Part shown: positions 36,768 through 48,269 of the stretch, one piece after another | How the letters are laid out: every line of letters begins with the position of its first letter | Numbering within the stretch: the stretch's first letter is position 1 | From: an uncultured Chitinophagaceae bacterium | GTDB lineage: Bacteria; Bacteroidota; Bacteroidia; Chitinophagales; Chitinophagaceae | Length of the DNA: 64,000 nt | Reading direction: 5' to 3' | Assembly: GCA_937873715.1 (NCBI GenBank) | Contig: CALMYJ010000019.1 | Span: 1 to 64,000, forward strand | Position numbers and translations under genes: made by a program | Notes under the pieces: generated by a model | What the model was told of the DNA's origin: nothing | The model's input: the letters and a program-made list of their open reading frames with translations, nothing else | Databases searched by the model: none

Positions 36768-36794
36768 TGTATACCCTTGCCATACTTACCTGAA

Positions 36795-39700
36795 TCATAA
36801 CACCATCACCCTCATCACCGTTGTGGGCACACCTGCTCCTGATATTTCGAGCTGGTAAGTACCCGGCTGCAGGTCCGATGCAAGGCTAATTTTATGCAGA
36901 GCATTACCTCCGGTATGTTGTAGTTTGCTTTGGAGTACCGGCTGGCCAAGATTATTCATCAATACAAGTGTATAGCTTCCGGGAGCAACCTCTGCCAGGC
37001 GAATATTTATAGTATTCCCTTTTACCGGGTTGGGCAGCACCTGCACTGCAGGCAGTCCGTACTGTACTACCAGTTTTACTGCCTTGCTGTAAGCAATAAT
37101 ATCAGTTGTATTAATGCTTTTAATCCGATAGTAATAAGTACCGGGCTGCAGCACTGCATCCGTAAATGTGTAGCCGGCAGGCTTCCCATCGTTGTGTACA
37201 GCCGCTTTTTCAGCAACATCAATATAATTAACCCCGTCTGCAGAGCGCTGGATAACATACCTGCTCATCCACTGTTCCGATGCCAGTTGCCACTGCAGTA
37301 CCACATCGCCTTTTTCAACACGGGCTGTAATGCTGTTGAATTCAACAGATGGCCGGTATACCAGCATAAACCTGTCGGCCGCCGCAGCGCCTTCATCAGC
37401 ACTTACCACAAAATCAAGATGGGTGACTTTATCCATATACAGCGGCGTAACCTTACCGGAATATTTATCTTCCACAAAAGCGGCCACCTGCGCTGTATCC
37501 AGTTTTTCGGGGCTAAACGTTAAACGGTATGCCTGGTAACCCAAACCCTCCATGTGTAAAAACAAGGTATCCTTTAGCGTTAGCAGCGGAGCCGTATACA
37601 CTGCCAGCTTACTGGTATTTTTTAAAAGACTGAAACTTTCACTAAGATTAGGCAGTTTCAACGCATCGCTGGTGCTGATTTTTTTGCTGTATGCTTCGCC
37701 GTACAAAGCCTGCACGCCATCTGCCAGCATGGTTTCGCCTGTAGCAGTATTTCGCCTGTAAAGGTTAATTTTCATACCAGCCTGACGGTTGAGCGCAGGC
37801 CTGAATATGGTTTGCATCACTTCATTTACCTTATGTGTTTCTTCTATCGTTAAAGTTGGGGTTACCATGGTATTTACACCTGTTTCTACAAAAAATGCCT
37901 GGCCGCTTTGGATATAACGGTTAGGGCCATCCGGGCCCCTGTCGGGTGTGGCGATATATGTGCCGCCCGAACGGGTGATGGTAACATAACGACCAAAATC
38001 GGATGGCACAGGATCCCATACATAAAATTTGTCGAGCAGGTTGGTTTTAACTAACTGGCCAAAATCTATCGGCGAAGCATAAGGATTACCTACCAGGGTT
38101 AACCGCTGTATGGCAGGATCACCACTGGAAGCCGCTGCTTCAACAACCTGTGTACCGGTTTGTAACCGGCCGGTGGCACACAGCGTGGTGGCGTTTACGT
38201 TAGGCTGCGTGGTATTGGCCGGGTTACGATCGCCACGTATAAATACAAAGTAACCGGTGTTTTCTGCCTGAACAGGATTGCTATTGTGCGACAGCATGGT
38301 AGCCAGCGTATTGCCAATACCATACATCCCCTGCGCTGTAATATCCCAGCATTTCAACGAAAAATTATTTTGAGTACTCAAATCAAGCCCATTTACACCG
38401 GGGTTGGCACCGGGCCCGGTAATATGCATCCCTTTGCCGGCGGTATATACACCATCATTTTGCCAGTTTTCGTACACGCTTGCAGTAGCCGTTACCGGTG
38501 CAGTAAGCAGCCGCCATGCTCTTTTAGCAGGAATAAAACGCTGCACTTCAAACTCACCGGAATCACCATAAGTAATACTGGCCGTACAGGTACCCACACT
38601 GGCTGTGGAGTCGGCTGTAGAGCGAAGGGTTACCCGGTTGTTCACCATTATACTACCCGATACCGGCTTTAATATACCCGAAATTTGCATCGCTTTATTA
38701 AGGGTAACGGTACCGGCAGTTTTTTCAATCGTTAAATGATTCATAGCAGTAAGCGCCCCGGTACCGGGGAAGCTGGTGCTTATAGAACCATTCAACAACA
38801 CTTCGCCAAAATTTGCAATAGCGCCGTTATTGGTAATAGCACCACTAATCCCAATAACCCCACCATCGGCTATGGTAACTGAGGCATTGGCCTCAATAAT
38901 AATATTACGCACAGTACCACTGTCCCCGGCTTGTATCACCGGGTAATTGGCACCCATACCCAGGTTGGGGATGGTAATATCTGTATGTGTACCTGGTATA
39001 CCACCGCACCAGTTTACCGGGTCGTTCCAGTTGTTGTTTACACCCGTCCAGGTTACACCGGTACCGGATGAAATCCGGGTGGCGGCAGGCAGTAGTGTAT
39101 CGTTGGTAATATCGGCATCAGCACCGGTGCCCGATACGGCGTTGATACCGGCATTAAAAGTATAAGTACCTGCCGTAGTCATATTGAGTGTGGTGCTCAT
39201 CAGCACTTCGGTTGAATCACCTGCAGCCAGCGTACCAGCATTAAGGATACCGGTCATGTTTTGTGTTGCAGTGCCGGTTACGGCAACGCTAACGGTTACG
39301 GGTGTAATTGAAAAATCTATCGCTGATAACCCGTAATTTTTAATCCTTGCTTTTACAACTTCGGCATTAGAATAGCAGGCACCGGTGGCCGGTCGTGCCA
39401 GTGCTGTAACACCCACATCAATTTTTACCGCCGCAGCATTGTTTATGGCATCGGCACCAAGGTCGGCCGGTGTGTTGGCCGCCCGTACCTCGGCATCAAA
39501 ATCATCGGTAACAGCAGCCAAAGGAGTACCACCACCTTCCACCAGCGTATAGGCAGCGCTGTTGATATGTAAATCAACCGTAGCAGCCGTACCTGCAGGC
39601 AGGGCAAAGCCGGGATAGGCACTAATGCTATTGGCATCAAAACCGGTAGCGGTGCGCCAGCCCGATAGCGTGGTAATGTTGGTTCCATAAAAACCCAGCA

Positions 39701-41873
39701 TCCTGTCTGTACCAGTTGCTATTAAATCATTATAATCCGATAAGCAGCCTGCAAGGTCCTGGATTTGTATGGCATAATGCCTTCCTGAACCAGCACTGCT
39801 GCTGCTGGAACGGGCATTATAAAAGATATTATTGTAGTAGCGCCGGGTATTACCGGTTACCGTACTGTAAAAAGCATAGGTTTTTGAAGTAGTTGCAGGA
39901 GATGTACCGCCAATGTATACACTGTTATGATAATACTGGTTACTAACGGTAGCGCCTGCCTTTTCGGCCATGCCAAAAATAAAACAGCCCCTGTTTAAAC
40001 TTGTTCCATCGGCCCGTATACCAAGCCGAACCATATTGTTTTTAAATATCGTTGCACCACCTATTGAATAAATACCATGTATATAACCGGATAAATTGGT
40101 GGTAGACACACTTAAAGAATGAACAAAGTTTCCTGAAACAATATTATCTCCTGTTGCCGGCCCTGTATAATAAATACCCACCAGTCCAGAAGCACTGGAA
40201 GCTGCCGCATTACTGAGCTGATAAATTGTGTTGTTGGTAATTTGCTGCCCTGTGCCAGTTGAAGCATGATTATAAATGCCGATCAGCGAATTTTGAGTGC
40301 TGGTAGAGGCAGTGGTTAATTTAAACACCTGGTTACCGGATGTATGGTATACCGAGCTGCCCTGGGTTAAAATACCACACAAGTAAAGATTCGTACTGGC
40401 AGTACTGCTGGAGGTACAATTGGATACCGTATTCTGTTCTATACGCTGCACTGTGGATGGAACGGAAGCCCAGCCCCAAATGCCCAGCAGGTAAGAGTTT
40501 AAAGCTGAAGACAGGCTGTTGGAAACCGTTGTACTGCCTACAGTATTTTGCTCCACATTAAAAACACCACTGCTCCCTGTAAATGATATACCCGTTATAA
40601 ATGCTGTAGTAGAGGTGCCCGACACGGCGATGCCCCCGATTGTATTGCCACAAATTTTTACAGTATCGCATACGCCGCCACCTGCTGCAATACCTTCAAA
40701 AAAAGGATTGGATGGAAATGCACCTGTATTTGAAAGTGATACCGTTATACTGCCTGTGGCCAACTGGCTGCCCAAATGGTTAGGTGTGGCAATAGTGCCA
40801 ATACTACATTTACCGGCATTCACTTTAATTAAAGCATTGCGTACTGCACTGCTGCTGGTAAACGCTATATTGCGGACAAGGTTTCCATGCACTTCGGTGG
40901 TGGAGGCTGTACTAACGGCAAGGCTTATACCAATAATACCGCCACTGCCGGTAAGTGTTAAAGCGGTGCCTGCTGCTGCTGCTGCAGTACCGCCAATATA
41001 GTTATCATAAACCGCTATGCCGCTCACACTGGTGGCGGCAGCTTTTACCGCACTAAAAATATTACCAACTCCTACCAGGTTTCTTGTGGCAGTTTGGTAA
41101 AAACTGTTGCCCGATATCGTCCATCCGCTGGCGTTATTAGCCAGCAAAATGCCATTCATGTCATTAGCGGCACTGTAAAAGTTATAGATATTGTTGCCGG
41201 TAATTACATTGTTGCTGTTATCGTTGGGGCTGGCTGAGCCAAACTGGTAAATGGCATTGGCCGGTGTGCCGGTGGCCGCATCATAAATATTGCAATGGCT
41301 GATGCTGTTATCATCATTGCCCTGGCCCGTACCTGCCGTTCCAAATACAATGGTACCGCTGCTACTGCTGTTATTGGCGCTGCGAAGATTGCAGTACTGA
41401 AGTGTATTGAGTACCGCATCGTTTACAAAACCTGCTGCATAAGCTGCCCCAACATGCGTATTTTCTATCGTAAGCTGGTAAGGACTGCCGGTACCGCCAG
41501 GTCTGCCATCAAAAACTACATGTGCTGCGCCGGAAAACAAAATAGTACCCGTAGTATTGGAAGAGCTAAGAAAAATATTTGTTGCCCCGGTTTGTGGCCG
41601 GATGGTAACCGTATGCACACTACTGCTGCCATTAAACAACGGCACCGTAATCGGAAAGGTTTCTACTGATGCATGGTAGGCTGGCTGAAACTCCAGTACA
41701 TAGGCGCCAGTTAAAGTACAGGTGCTTAAGTTATTGATAGCTGCTGTTAAGGAATTGTAGTAGCCTGTTGGACCAATGGCATAAGTGCCTGGCGCAGGAC
41801 AAACTTGCGCCCTGGTATGCAGCACTGCAAATAATTGCAGCAGCATGAGGATACCGGAGTAGGGCCTTTTCAT
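36795..41873 (-). CDS. Giant T9SS-secreted protein with parallel beta-helix N-terminus
   Basis: The signal peptide (about 1-22) is followed by a long right-handed beta-helix-like region (about 30-800) rich in N-x-I-x-x-N-x-I steps (for example SGNSFYQTATRNLVGVGNIF). Then come a CARDB-like domain (about 820-940), a W...NDPVNW motif (about 950-1050), and the ~590-aa module shared with the next two genes (from about 1103). A type A sorting domain with LPNPVKGNTINIRLAEVAPGSYTLVLMNN summarised by its PNPVKGN start lies at about 1610-1692. It should be exported by Sec, then by T9SS, and attached to or released from the surface. Beta-helix proteins often bind or cleave polysaccharides, but no catalytic motif is evident. 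Confidence 0.85.
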   Translation of the reverse strand: MKRPYSGILMLLQLFAVLHTRAQVCPAPGTYAIGPTGYYNSLTAAINNLSTCTLTGAYVLEFQPAYHASVETFPITVPLFNGSSSVHTVTIRPQTGATNIFLSSSNTTGTILFSGAAHVVFDGRPGGTGSPYQLTIENTHVGAAYAAGFVNDAVLNTLQYCNLRSANNSSSSGTIVFGTAGTGQGNDDNSISHCNIYDAATGTPANAIYQFGSASPNDNSNNVITGNNIYNFYSAANDMNGILLANNASGWTISGNSFYQTATRNLVGVGNIFSAVKAAATSVSGIAVYDNYIGGTAAAAAGTALTLTGSGGIIGISLAVSTASTTEVHGNLVRNIAFTSSSAVRNALIKVNAGKCSIGTIATPNHLGSQLATGSITVSLSNTGAFPSNPFFEGIAAGGGVCDTVKICGNTIGGIAVSGTSTTAFITGISFTGSSGVFNVEQNTVGSTTVSNSLSSALNSYLLGIWGWASVPSTVQRIEQNTVSNCTSSSTASTNLYLCGILTQGSSVYHTSGNQVFKLTTASTSTQNSLIGIYNHASTGTGQQITNNTIYQLSNAAASSASGLVGIYYTGPATGDNIVSGNFVHSLSVSTTNLSGYIHGIYSIGGATIFKNNMVRLGIRADGTSLNRGCFIFGMAEKAGATVSNQYYHNSVYIGGTSPATTSKTYAFYSTVTGNTRRYYNNIFYNARSSSSSAGSGRHYAIQIQDLAGCLSDYNDLIATGTDRMLGFYGTNITTLSGWRTATGFDANSISAYPGFALPAGTAATVDLHINSAAYTLVEGGGTPLAAVTDDFDAEVRAANTPADLGADAINNAAAVKIDVGVTALARPATGACYSNAEVVKARIKNYGLSAIDFSITPVTVSVAVTGTATQNMTGILNAGTLAAGDSTEVLMSTTLNMTTAGTYTFNAGINAVSGTGADADITNDTLLPAATRISSGTGVTWTGVNNNWNDPVNWCGGIPGTHTDITIPNLGMGANYPVIQAGDSGTVRNIIIEANASVTIADGGVIGISGAITNNGAIANFGEVLLNGSISTSFPGTGALTAMNHLTIEKTAGTVTLNKAMQISGILKPVSGSIMVNNRVTLRSTADSTASVGTCTASITYGDSGEFEVQRFIPAKRAWRLLTAPVTATASVYENWQNDGVYTAGKGMHITGPGANPGVNGLDLSTQNNFSLKCWDITAQGMYGIGNTLATMLSHNSNPVQAENTGYFVFIRGDRNPANTTQPNVNATTLCATGRLQTGTQVVEAAASSGDPAIQRLTLVGNPYASPIDFGQLVKTNLLDKFYVWDPVPSDFGRYVTITRSGGTYIATPDRGPDGPNRYIQSGQAFFVETGVNTMVTPTLTIEETHKVNEVMQTIFRPALNRQAGMKINLYRRNTATGETMLADGVQALYGEAYSKKISTSDALKLPNLSESFSLLKNTSKLAVYTAPLLTLKDTLFLHMEGLGYQAYRLTFSPEKLDTAQVAAFVEDKYSGKVTPLYMDKVTHLDFVVSADEGAAAADRFMLVYRPSVEFNSITARVEKGDVVLQWQLASEQWMSRYVIQRSADGVNYIDVAEKAAVHNDGKPAGYTFTDAVLQPGTYYYRIKSINTTDIIAYSKAVKLVVQYGLPAVQVLPNPVKGNTINIRLAEVAPGSYTLVLMNNLGQPVLQSKLQHTGGNALHKISLASDLQPGTYQLEISGAGVPTTVMRVMVL

Positions 41874-42161
41874 GAGTGTGTTTGTTTTTAGGGACTGGAC
41901 ATTATACTTCCTCCTTTTCTACAGCATTTTACCTTTAGGTTATACTGTGTAACTACCAGCCTCAGTGAATAATCCAACCCTTTGAACGACTGCCTAACCC
42001 ATATTATTGTACAAAAAATTAAAGGCCAAGGCAGAGCCGTAACCTCAAAAACCCAGCACTTACAGTGAATGAAGGAGTTAGCTGTACACCTGCAATAAAT
42101 CTCAGGAAAAAAGCAGTCAAAAAAGTCCTTATCAGGCTGTCTGAATACAACCACCTGGCTT

Positions 42162-45100
42162 TTACCGGAATAATATTGTTGCGGTTTGCCGGGTTTTTCC
42201 GGGCCCTGTTATTGCTGCCCGGTAAACCCCGGGAGAGATGACAGCATTAAAGTGTACCTGTGTACTATTATTTTCTTTTAAATGACGGAAAACACTGCTG
42301 CCAACCTCTTCGCCGCCAGCATTAGTAAGATGAATAACATATACCCCGGTTGGCATACCCTGCATACGCAGATTAATAGTGTTGCCGGTAACAGGATTGG
42401 GATACACCTGTATACCCTGCTGTTTTGTTATTTCCACTTTAACAGGCGTTGTATATACATCCCCGCTTTCCTGCACTTTTGCTTTAATACGATAATAATA
42501 TACCCCGGGTGCCACTCCTGTTTCAAGCCATTGGTAAGCTGCAGGTGCTGTGGTTTTATTTGTTGCGGCGATATAAGCTACATCTTCGTAATTACTGTTG
42601 CTATTTTTTTCAGCCCTTTGTACCGTGTAACCTTCTACCAGGCGTTCGTTGCCTGTGGCCCATTGTAACCAAACACCCTCCCCTGTAAGATTTACCTCTA
42701 CGCCTGTGAACGAAAATGCATTCCTGAATACTACCTGGAACCTGTCGGGTGCTGCTGATGCCGGATCGGTATTTACACTAAATGCGTATATAAATGTGTC
42801 GTTTACGTTCATCACTATTTTCCTCCTGGTATATTTATCCTGGAGCATAGCGGTTAGATTACTGTTGATACGGGTTCCGGCAAATTTCAGTTGGTAATCT
42901 ATACCGGCCCGCAGGTTGGTGAGCCTGTACGGTATAGTATCACCGTCGGTGATCCGCTGGCGCAGTTCGGTTGCCAGTTCTTTATTTTCCCTCGCTATGG
43001 CAATCTTTTCGGCATTGTAAAAAGTATTGAGTTTGGGAGCATCCTTTTCATCCACTGAATTTTTAAAGCGGCTGTTGCCCACATGCACCACACCTTCCTG
43101 CAGCCGAACCAAATCTCCCCTCAGCGAATACAGGGCAGCACTGAAAAACTCAATCTCATTTAAACCCTGCGGTTGTGCCCCTCCAAATGGCCTGGAGGCA
43201 AGGCCCGTATTGCTGCTGGCAGACAGCTTGCAGGATTCTTTAAACGTAAAAGTACCTCCTTCTGCCGGTACCATCACCGCCATGCCTGACTCTAAAACAC
43301 CATCAAACGAACCATCTGTAGGATAACCGCTGCCGTTAGCGCTTACTATATATTTGCTGTTGCCGAGGCTGGTGCATGTTATCCAGCCACCCACATTAGC
43401 ACTTCCCCCGGATTTTGGATCCCAGATGTAAAATGTTTTCCCGGCAGTGTTAGCAGGATTTACACCATTAAAATCAGCGTTATTAAAACTAACAGCCGAT
43501 GCGTAAGGATTGGCAAGCAACTGAAATCCTGATGTATTCAGCGGCGTAATTACATCGCCAACATTCACTTGTCCTTTTACACGAAGCGTTGTGGGTGAGC
43601 CGGGCACATCTGTACCAGCCACCACAATATCCCTTCCACCTCTTACAAAAATCATGTAACCGGCATAATCAGTTATCTTACCTGTATTGGTAGCATCAAG
43701 CGGCACCCAGGCATTGGTAACCCCGTTGTACCTGAATATGGATGGGTTATTGGTTGAACCCTGATCGTAACCGTTAGCAGCGGTTGTACTACGGGTAATA
43801 TTGGTGCCATAGCCCGGATATGGGTTGGAGGGATTGGTGCGATCGGTATTTGACTGACCCTCCTGCCACGCTTCGTTAATAGTTGGCGCACCAGTATTTT
43901 TTACCGGGGCAGTTAAAATACGCCAGCGCCTTGCCGCAGCATTGGCTGCAATATCGAGGTAGCGCTCTACCACAAATTTTCCGGTGCTGTAGGCTAGTGA
44001 AATATTGGCCGGATTGATCGTTTCGCCAATCCTTGCCGTGCGGCTGGCATTGGATACAAGGGTAATGTTGCTGTGCAGTGTAACGGCACCACGCTGTAAA
44101 AACAACTCATTGGTAATGGTAACAGATGAATCAACCGTTACTATTGAAGCTGCAGTATTTTTATTGATGGTGAGCCTGCTAAAAGTTTGACCACCTGTGG
44201 CTTTAACAGATGCTGCATTTGTGCTGTCAAATGTAACCATACGGTCGTTCTGCACAAAAGTACCCGTACGCAGCCAGGAGCCTCCCACAAACAAATTGCC
44301 TCCACTGTTGGTAGATAAGGTTAATGCACCTGCAACGATGAGACTGTCGCCCACACTAAGCGTATGCGCCATAGCACCGGTAATTACAGCAGCGCCTGCT
44401 TCTATCCGCAACTTTCCTGAACAACCCAGCGGAAATGCAGCCGGGTAAGCAACAGAATTAAGATTAAGCGGCGTATTGTTTTGTACAATTACATGATTGG
44501 GGTACCCGGTACCGAGTGTGCCAAATGTATTGGTATTCCACTCCATATTACGGTTGTAGCCCGAAGCGCCATTGTTATAAATCAGTGTAGAAGCTGTACC
44601 ATAGTTGGGCGAATTGGTAATCACATAGCCATACTGATCGATACGTAGCACGGCATTTACTGTGGTAATGGCGCCTGCCCCAAAATTTACGCCTACAGTG
44701 GTACTCACCACCACGTCATTATCAAACAACAGGTTGCCACCTGCCTGTGCAATAACGTTGAATTTAGATATACCGGGGCTGTTACTGCCGGTAATTTTAA
44801 ATTCGCCGGTACCGGTACTGGTGTAAATTTTACGGGTACCATTGGCTACCAGCACATTCATCGAATTCTGGTTGTCGCCCTGTAAAGTAAATGTACCATC
44901 ATTCATATCCAGGTCGCCATTAAGCAATTGCAACACCCTTAGTCCTAAATCATTATTTACAGCAGAAATAATTTGTGCATTGGTATTGGTACTTAGCTTC
45001 AGCACCCGGCCGGGCTTATCTACAATGAGGTAAGCAAAGTTAACCGTGCCGCCACCAAATTTTGTAACCACCTGGTCTTTGGTTGAATTGATAAACCACA

Positions 45101-48100
45101 CGGCCCTGCCATTATTGTAAATCAAAGCTGTGGTACCTACGGTGTAATTTCCACCAATACGTATATCGCCACCGGATGTTGTGCTCAGCATCAGTGTGCC
45201 GTTGATGGTTACATTATCGGTGATAGATAGTGAATCGCCGGTAGCAAGCATGGTTATTTCACTGCCTGCATTTACGGTAAGTGAGCCGCCAATTTTTTTT
45301 ACCCCTGCTGCACCGGAATGTACCCTCACCGAAGTATTGGAAGTAATCAGCACACTATCAGGATATCCCCTGCCCGCTATAGCACTCCATTCCATATTAC
45401 GGTTATAGTTACCGCCGGTAGCGTATATCAACCTCGAGCCTTTGGCATAATACGGTGCATTGGTACTTACAAAACCACCGGCCAGCATATAAAGTGCCGA
45501 GCCAGCCTGTATGGTGCTGTTTTGCCCAAAATTTACAGAAGCCCTCAGGTTTACATTGGGCAGCAGCACCGCATTGGGGCTGTTGCTCGTTATGGTAAAG
45601 GCGCCAAGAAAGTTCAGGAAGCCCTCAGGCGAAAAGCTGGCTGTTGCACTTAATGCAATAAGGCTAATACCCGCCGACATATTAATGATGCTGGTGGATG
45701 TCATCACCACGTTGCCGCTTATACGAAAATCGCCGGTTGGAAAAATAACCATCGAATCGCCTGCATTCATCACAAGGGTGCCTCCAATTTCGGCCCTGAG
45801 CATATTCACTTTTGGCGTAGCTGCATCCATAGTGAGTGTAAAACCCGGCTGTATGTAAATAGATTCTGTACCATCATTAAATACCGGCGCATCGCCAAGC
45901 AGCCAGGAACCAGCATTACTGTAGTTGCCGCTGCCCATAGAAAGGGTGATGAATAATAGTGCCGGCCGCAGTTCGGTACCCACAAATTTTGCACCCACAC
46001 CATAGTTTTCAAAGTTAATCTGGGCCAGTTGTGCAGGGGTTAACCCGGCTCCGTTGATAAAAATCTTTTTACCTGCCGATGGTGTCCAGTTTCGGATGGT
46101 AATGGTGGCAGCAGCATTCCATACCTCGGCAGCACTGTTTGCAAATGTTATATTAAAGGTATTGCTGCCGGTACCAAGGTTTACCACAGTATTAGCCTGG
46201 AAATTAAGGGTGCCGCCATTCATGATTGCAGCATCGGCTACTGCGCCAACTTCCAGGTTGCCCCCGTTAAATAAAAAGTTACTGGCAGCCGAAAGCCCGC
46301 CTGCGGCACCTATACCCAGCACACCTGCCTGCACTTCTGTTGTACCGGTATACGTGTTGTTACCCGATAAGGTAAGTGTGCCGGTACCCTGCTTTACTAT
46401 ACTCAACGCTCCGCCGCCCGTACCGTCGGCAATATCAGCACCTGTTGCAGTAGATGCTGCACTGTTTACAGTAAGCGTTGCAGGTGTAGCACTCACATTA
46501 TTGATAATACCGGAGGTACCCGATAAGCTGCCAATGGTAATACTATAGCCATTTAAAGTAAGTGTACCGCCACCCATTGCTACCGCATTGGGTGTTACCG
46601 TATTGAGTGCACCGGCATTATCCACAAGCAACACCCCTGCATTTACATTTACCCCACCACTAAAAAGATTGTTAGCGGCAAGCACCAGCGTACCGGCACC
46701 TGCTTTTGTGAGTGCACCTGTGGTAGTTGCCGAAGCGCCATTAAGGCTAAGCACAGCAGCAGCGTTGGTAACACTAATGGTGCTGGTGGTGGCATTGGTA
46801 AGTGTAAATGCCCTGTCGGTAGAAGTGGTGGCACCGGTATACTCCAGTGTACCGCCACCTAATACAAGGTTGGTGGCTGCAGTAGTTGCCTGGCCTAAAG
46901 GCCCGGCCACACCACCATTAGTAAGCGCCGCTACACTTAAAGTGCCATTGTTAACTGTAGTTACACCGGTATAAGTATTTGTACCGGTAAGCAGCCATTT
47001 TCCGGTTCCGGTTTTTGTTACACTTACGGCACCTGTGCCATTATTAGCAATCAATGCGGCTAAAGTATTGTTTGCCGTATTGGTGCCGGTTAAAGTAAGC
47101 GTTCTTGTCTGGTTGTTGCTGCCGTAAGCAATATTGCCAGTATTGGTAAACTCCAGCGCCCCGGTGCCGGAAGCATTTAATGAAGCACCATGACCTGCTG
47201 CAGTGCCATTCACCGTAAATAACCGGTTGGTAGCTGCAGCCCCGCCTGTATAAGTGAGTGTGGTGTTATTGCCCAATAGCAAACTTGTTGCTGCCGCTGA
47301 TGACTGGCCAATGCCGGAGGGTACTCCCCCATCTGCCAGCAATGCAGTACTAAGCGTACCACCGGTAAGTATCGTATTACCATGGTAAGTATTGGTTCCG
47401 GTAAGGGTGAGTGTGCCGGTACCGGCTTTGGTAAGTGTATTATTGAGGGTATTGGCCGTAGCACTGTTTGCATCCAGGCCATTGTGCTGCAGGGTGGGTA
47501 CGGTAAAAGTGGCGTTACTCTGACCAAGCTGAAGGGCGCCTGTATTGATAAGCCGGTGCTGGCTGCCCACAGCACCCAAGCCCCAGTAAATATTCCTGTT
47601 TGCGCCACCATCATTATCATCTTCCAGGTATACCGCATAATCGGTAATAGGGTTTGAAGTATTTAACTGTACATCAAAATAATTATTGGTGGTAATACCG
47701 TCCGTCATGGTTATGTTCATGCGGTTGGCTGCGGTAAGGGTAAGGGTAAAGGTAAAATCCTTGTAGGTGGTTTGCTGGCCACCAAAGGCTGCTGCTGTTG
47801 TGGCACCCCCGGCATACTTAAAATACCAGTTACCCCAGTTATTGGCACCGAGGTATTGCGGCCCATCCAGGTTAAAAGAAATAGCATAGTTGCTCTCCCT
47901 GTTGGCGTAAGAGCCTGTAGCCGGTGAGGCCAGTAAGGCAAAACCCATCCTGCCGTTTGCCCTGGTGGCGGAGAGGGTAACGATAAACCTGTCGCCCACC
48001 TGCATGGGCCTGTCGCTGGTATTTACACCCGAAGCATCTGTTCTGAATTTACGCCACAATACCACCTGCCTTGTAGCCGATGAGTTGGCATACATCCCCA

Positions 48101-48269
48101 CCTGGTATGCACCCTGGTTGAACCTGCCGGCAGTGCCACTGGTAAAGGTTTCGTAATAATTGGCCGTTTGCTGGGTGTACGTAACGGTAACCTGTGCCGC
48201 AGCATTTAAACCAATTAGCAGCAATACGATTACAGCAATTAAACAAAGTAAAATGTAGAATTTCTTCAT
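42162..48269 (-). CDS. Giant T9SS-secreted protein with autotransporter-associated beta-strand repeats
   Basis: The first ATG of the frame would be 48299, but the signal peptide begins at MKKFYILLCLIAVIVLLLIG, so I use 48269. After a lectin-like N-terminal domain (about 30-230) come repeats of the autotransporter-associated beta-strand (PATR) type, with GTGTLTLTGTNTYHGNT-like cores and TGGTL ends (about 240-700). Further beta-rich regions follow with the recurring phrase NNGASGYNRNMEWN (and close variants). From about 1430 the shared C-terminal module runs to the sorting domain (YPNPVTGNTINLRM, about 1955-2035). PATR repeats usually form passenger stems in type V secretion; here they are in a T9SS substrate. 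Probably a surface fibre or adhesin. Confidence 0.85.
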   Translation of the reverse strand: MKKFYILLCLIAVIVLLLIGLNAAAQVTVTYTQQTANYYETFTSGTAGRFNQGAYQVGMYANSSATRQVVLWRKFRTDASGVNTSDRPMQVGDRFIVTLSATRANGRMGFALLASPATGSYANRESNYAISFNLDGPQYLGANNWGNWYFKYAGGATTAAAFGGQQTTYKDFTFTLTLTAANRMNITMTDGITTNNYFDVQLNTSNPITDYAVYLEDDNDGGANRNIYWGLGAVGSQHRLINTGALQLGQSNATFTVPTLQHNGLDANSATANTLNNTLTKAGTGTLTLTGTNTYHGNTILTGGTLSTALLADGGVPSGIGQSSAAATSLLLGNNTTLTYTGGAAATNRLFTVNGTAAGHGASLNASGTGALEFTNTGNIAYGSNNQTRTLTLTGTNTANNTLAALIANNGTGAVSVTKTGTGKWLLTGTNTYTGVTTVNNGTLSVAALTNGGVAGPLGQATTAATNLVLGGGTLEYTGATTSTDRAFTLTNATTSTISVTNAAAVLSLNGASATTTGALTKAGAGTLVLAANNLFSGGVNVNAGVLLVDNAGALNTVTPNAVAMGGGTLTLNGYSITIGSLSGTSGIINNVSATPATLTVNSAASTATGADIADGTGGGALSIVKQGTGTLTLSGNNTYTGTTEVQAGVLGIGAAGGLSAASNFLFNGGNLEVGAVADAAIMNGGTLNFQANTVVNLGTGSNTFNITFANSAAEVWNAAATITIRNWTPSAGKKIFINGAGLTPAQLAQINFENYGVGAKFVGTELRPALLFITLSMGSGNYSNAGSWLLGDAPVFNDGTESIYIQPGFTLTMDAATPKVNMLRAEIGGTLVMNAGDSMVIFPTGDFRISGNVVMTSTSIINMSAGISLIALSATASFSPEGFLNFLGAFTITSNSPNAVLLPNVNLRASVNFGQNSTIQAGSALYMLAGGFVSTNAPYYAKGSRLIYATGGNYNRNMEWSAIAGRGYPDSVLITSNTSVRVHSGAAGVKKIGGSLTVNAGSEITMLATGDSLSITDNVTINGTLMLSTTSGGDIRIGGNYTVGTTALIYNNGRAVWFINSTKDQVVTKFGGGTVNFAYLIVDKPGRVLKLSTNTNAQIISAVNNDLGLRVLQLLNGDLDMNDGTFTLQGDNQNSMNVLVANGTRKIYTSTGTGEFKITGSNSPGISKFNVIAQAGGNLLFDNDVVVSTTVGVNFGAGAITTVNAVLRIDQYGYVITNSPNYGTASTLIYNNGASGYNRNMEWNTNTFGTLGTGYPNHVIVQNNTPLNLNSVAYPAAFPLGCSGKLRIEAGAAVITGAMAHTLSVGDSLIVAGALTLSTNSGGNLFVGGSWLRTGTFVQNDRMVTFDSTNAASVKATGGQTFSRLTINKNTAASIVTVDSSVTITNELFLQRGAVTLHSNITLVSNASRTARIGETINPANISLAYSTGKFVVERYLDIAANAAARRWRILTAPVKNTGAPTINEAWQEGQSNTDRTNPSNPYPGYGTNITRSTTAANGYDQGSTNNPSIFRYNGVTNAWVPLDATNTGKITDYAGYMIFVRGGRDIVVAGTDVPGSPTTLRVKGQVNVGDVITPLNTSGFQLLANPYASAVSFNNADFNGVNPANTAGKTFYIWDPKSGGSANVGGWITCTSLGNSKYIVSANGSGYPTDGSFDGVLESGMAVMVPAEGGTFTFKESCKLSASSNTGLASRPFGGAQPQGLNEIEFFSAALYSLRGDLVRLQEGVVHVGNSRFKNSVDEKDAPKLNTFYNAEKIAIARENKELATELRQRITDGDTIPYRLTNLRAGIDYQLKFAGTRINSNLTAMLQDKYTRRKIVMNVNDTFIYAFSVNTDPASAAPDRFQVVFRNAFSFTGVEVNLTGEGVWLQWATGNERLVEGYTVQRAEKNSNSNYEDVAYIAATNKTTAPAAYQWLETGVAPGVYYYRIKAKVQESGDVYTTPVKVEITKQQGIQVYPNPVTGNTINLRMQGMPTGVYVIHLTNAGGEEVGSSVFRHLKENNSTQVHFNAVISPGVYRAAITGPGKTRQTATILFR

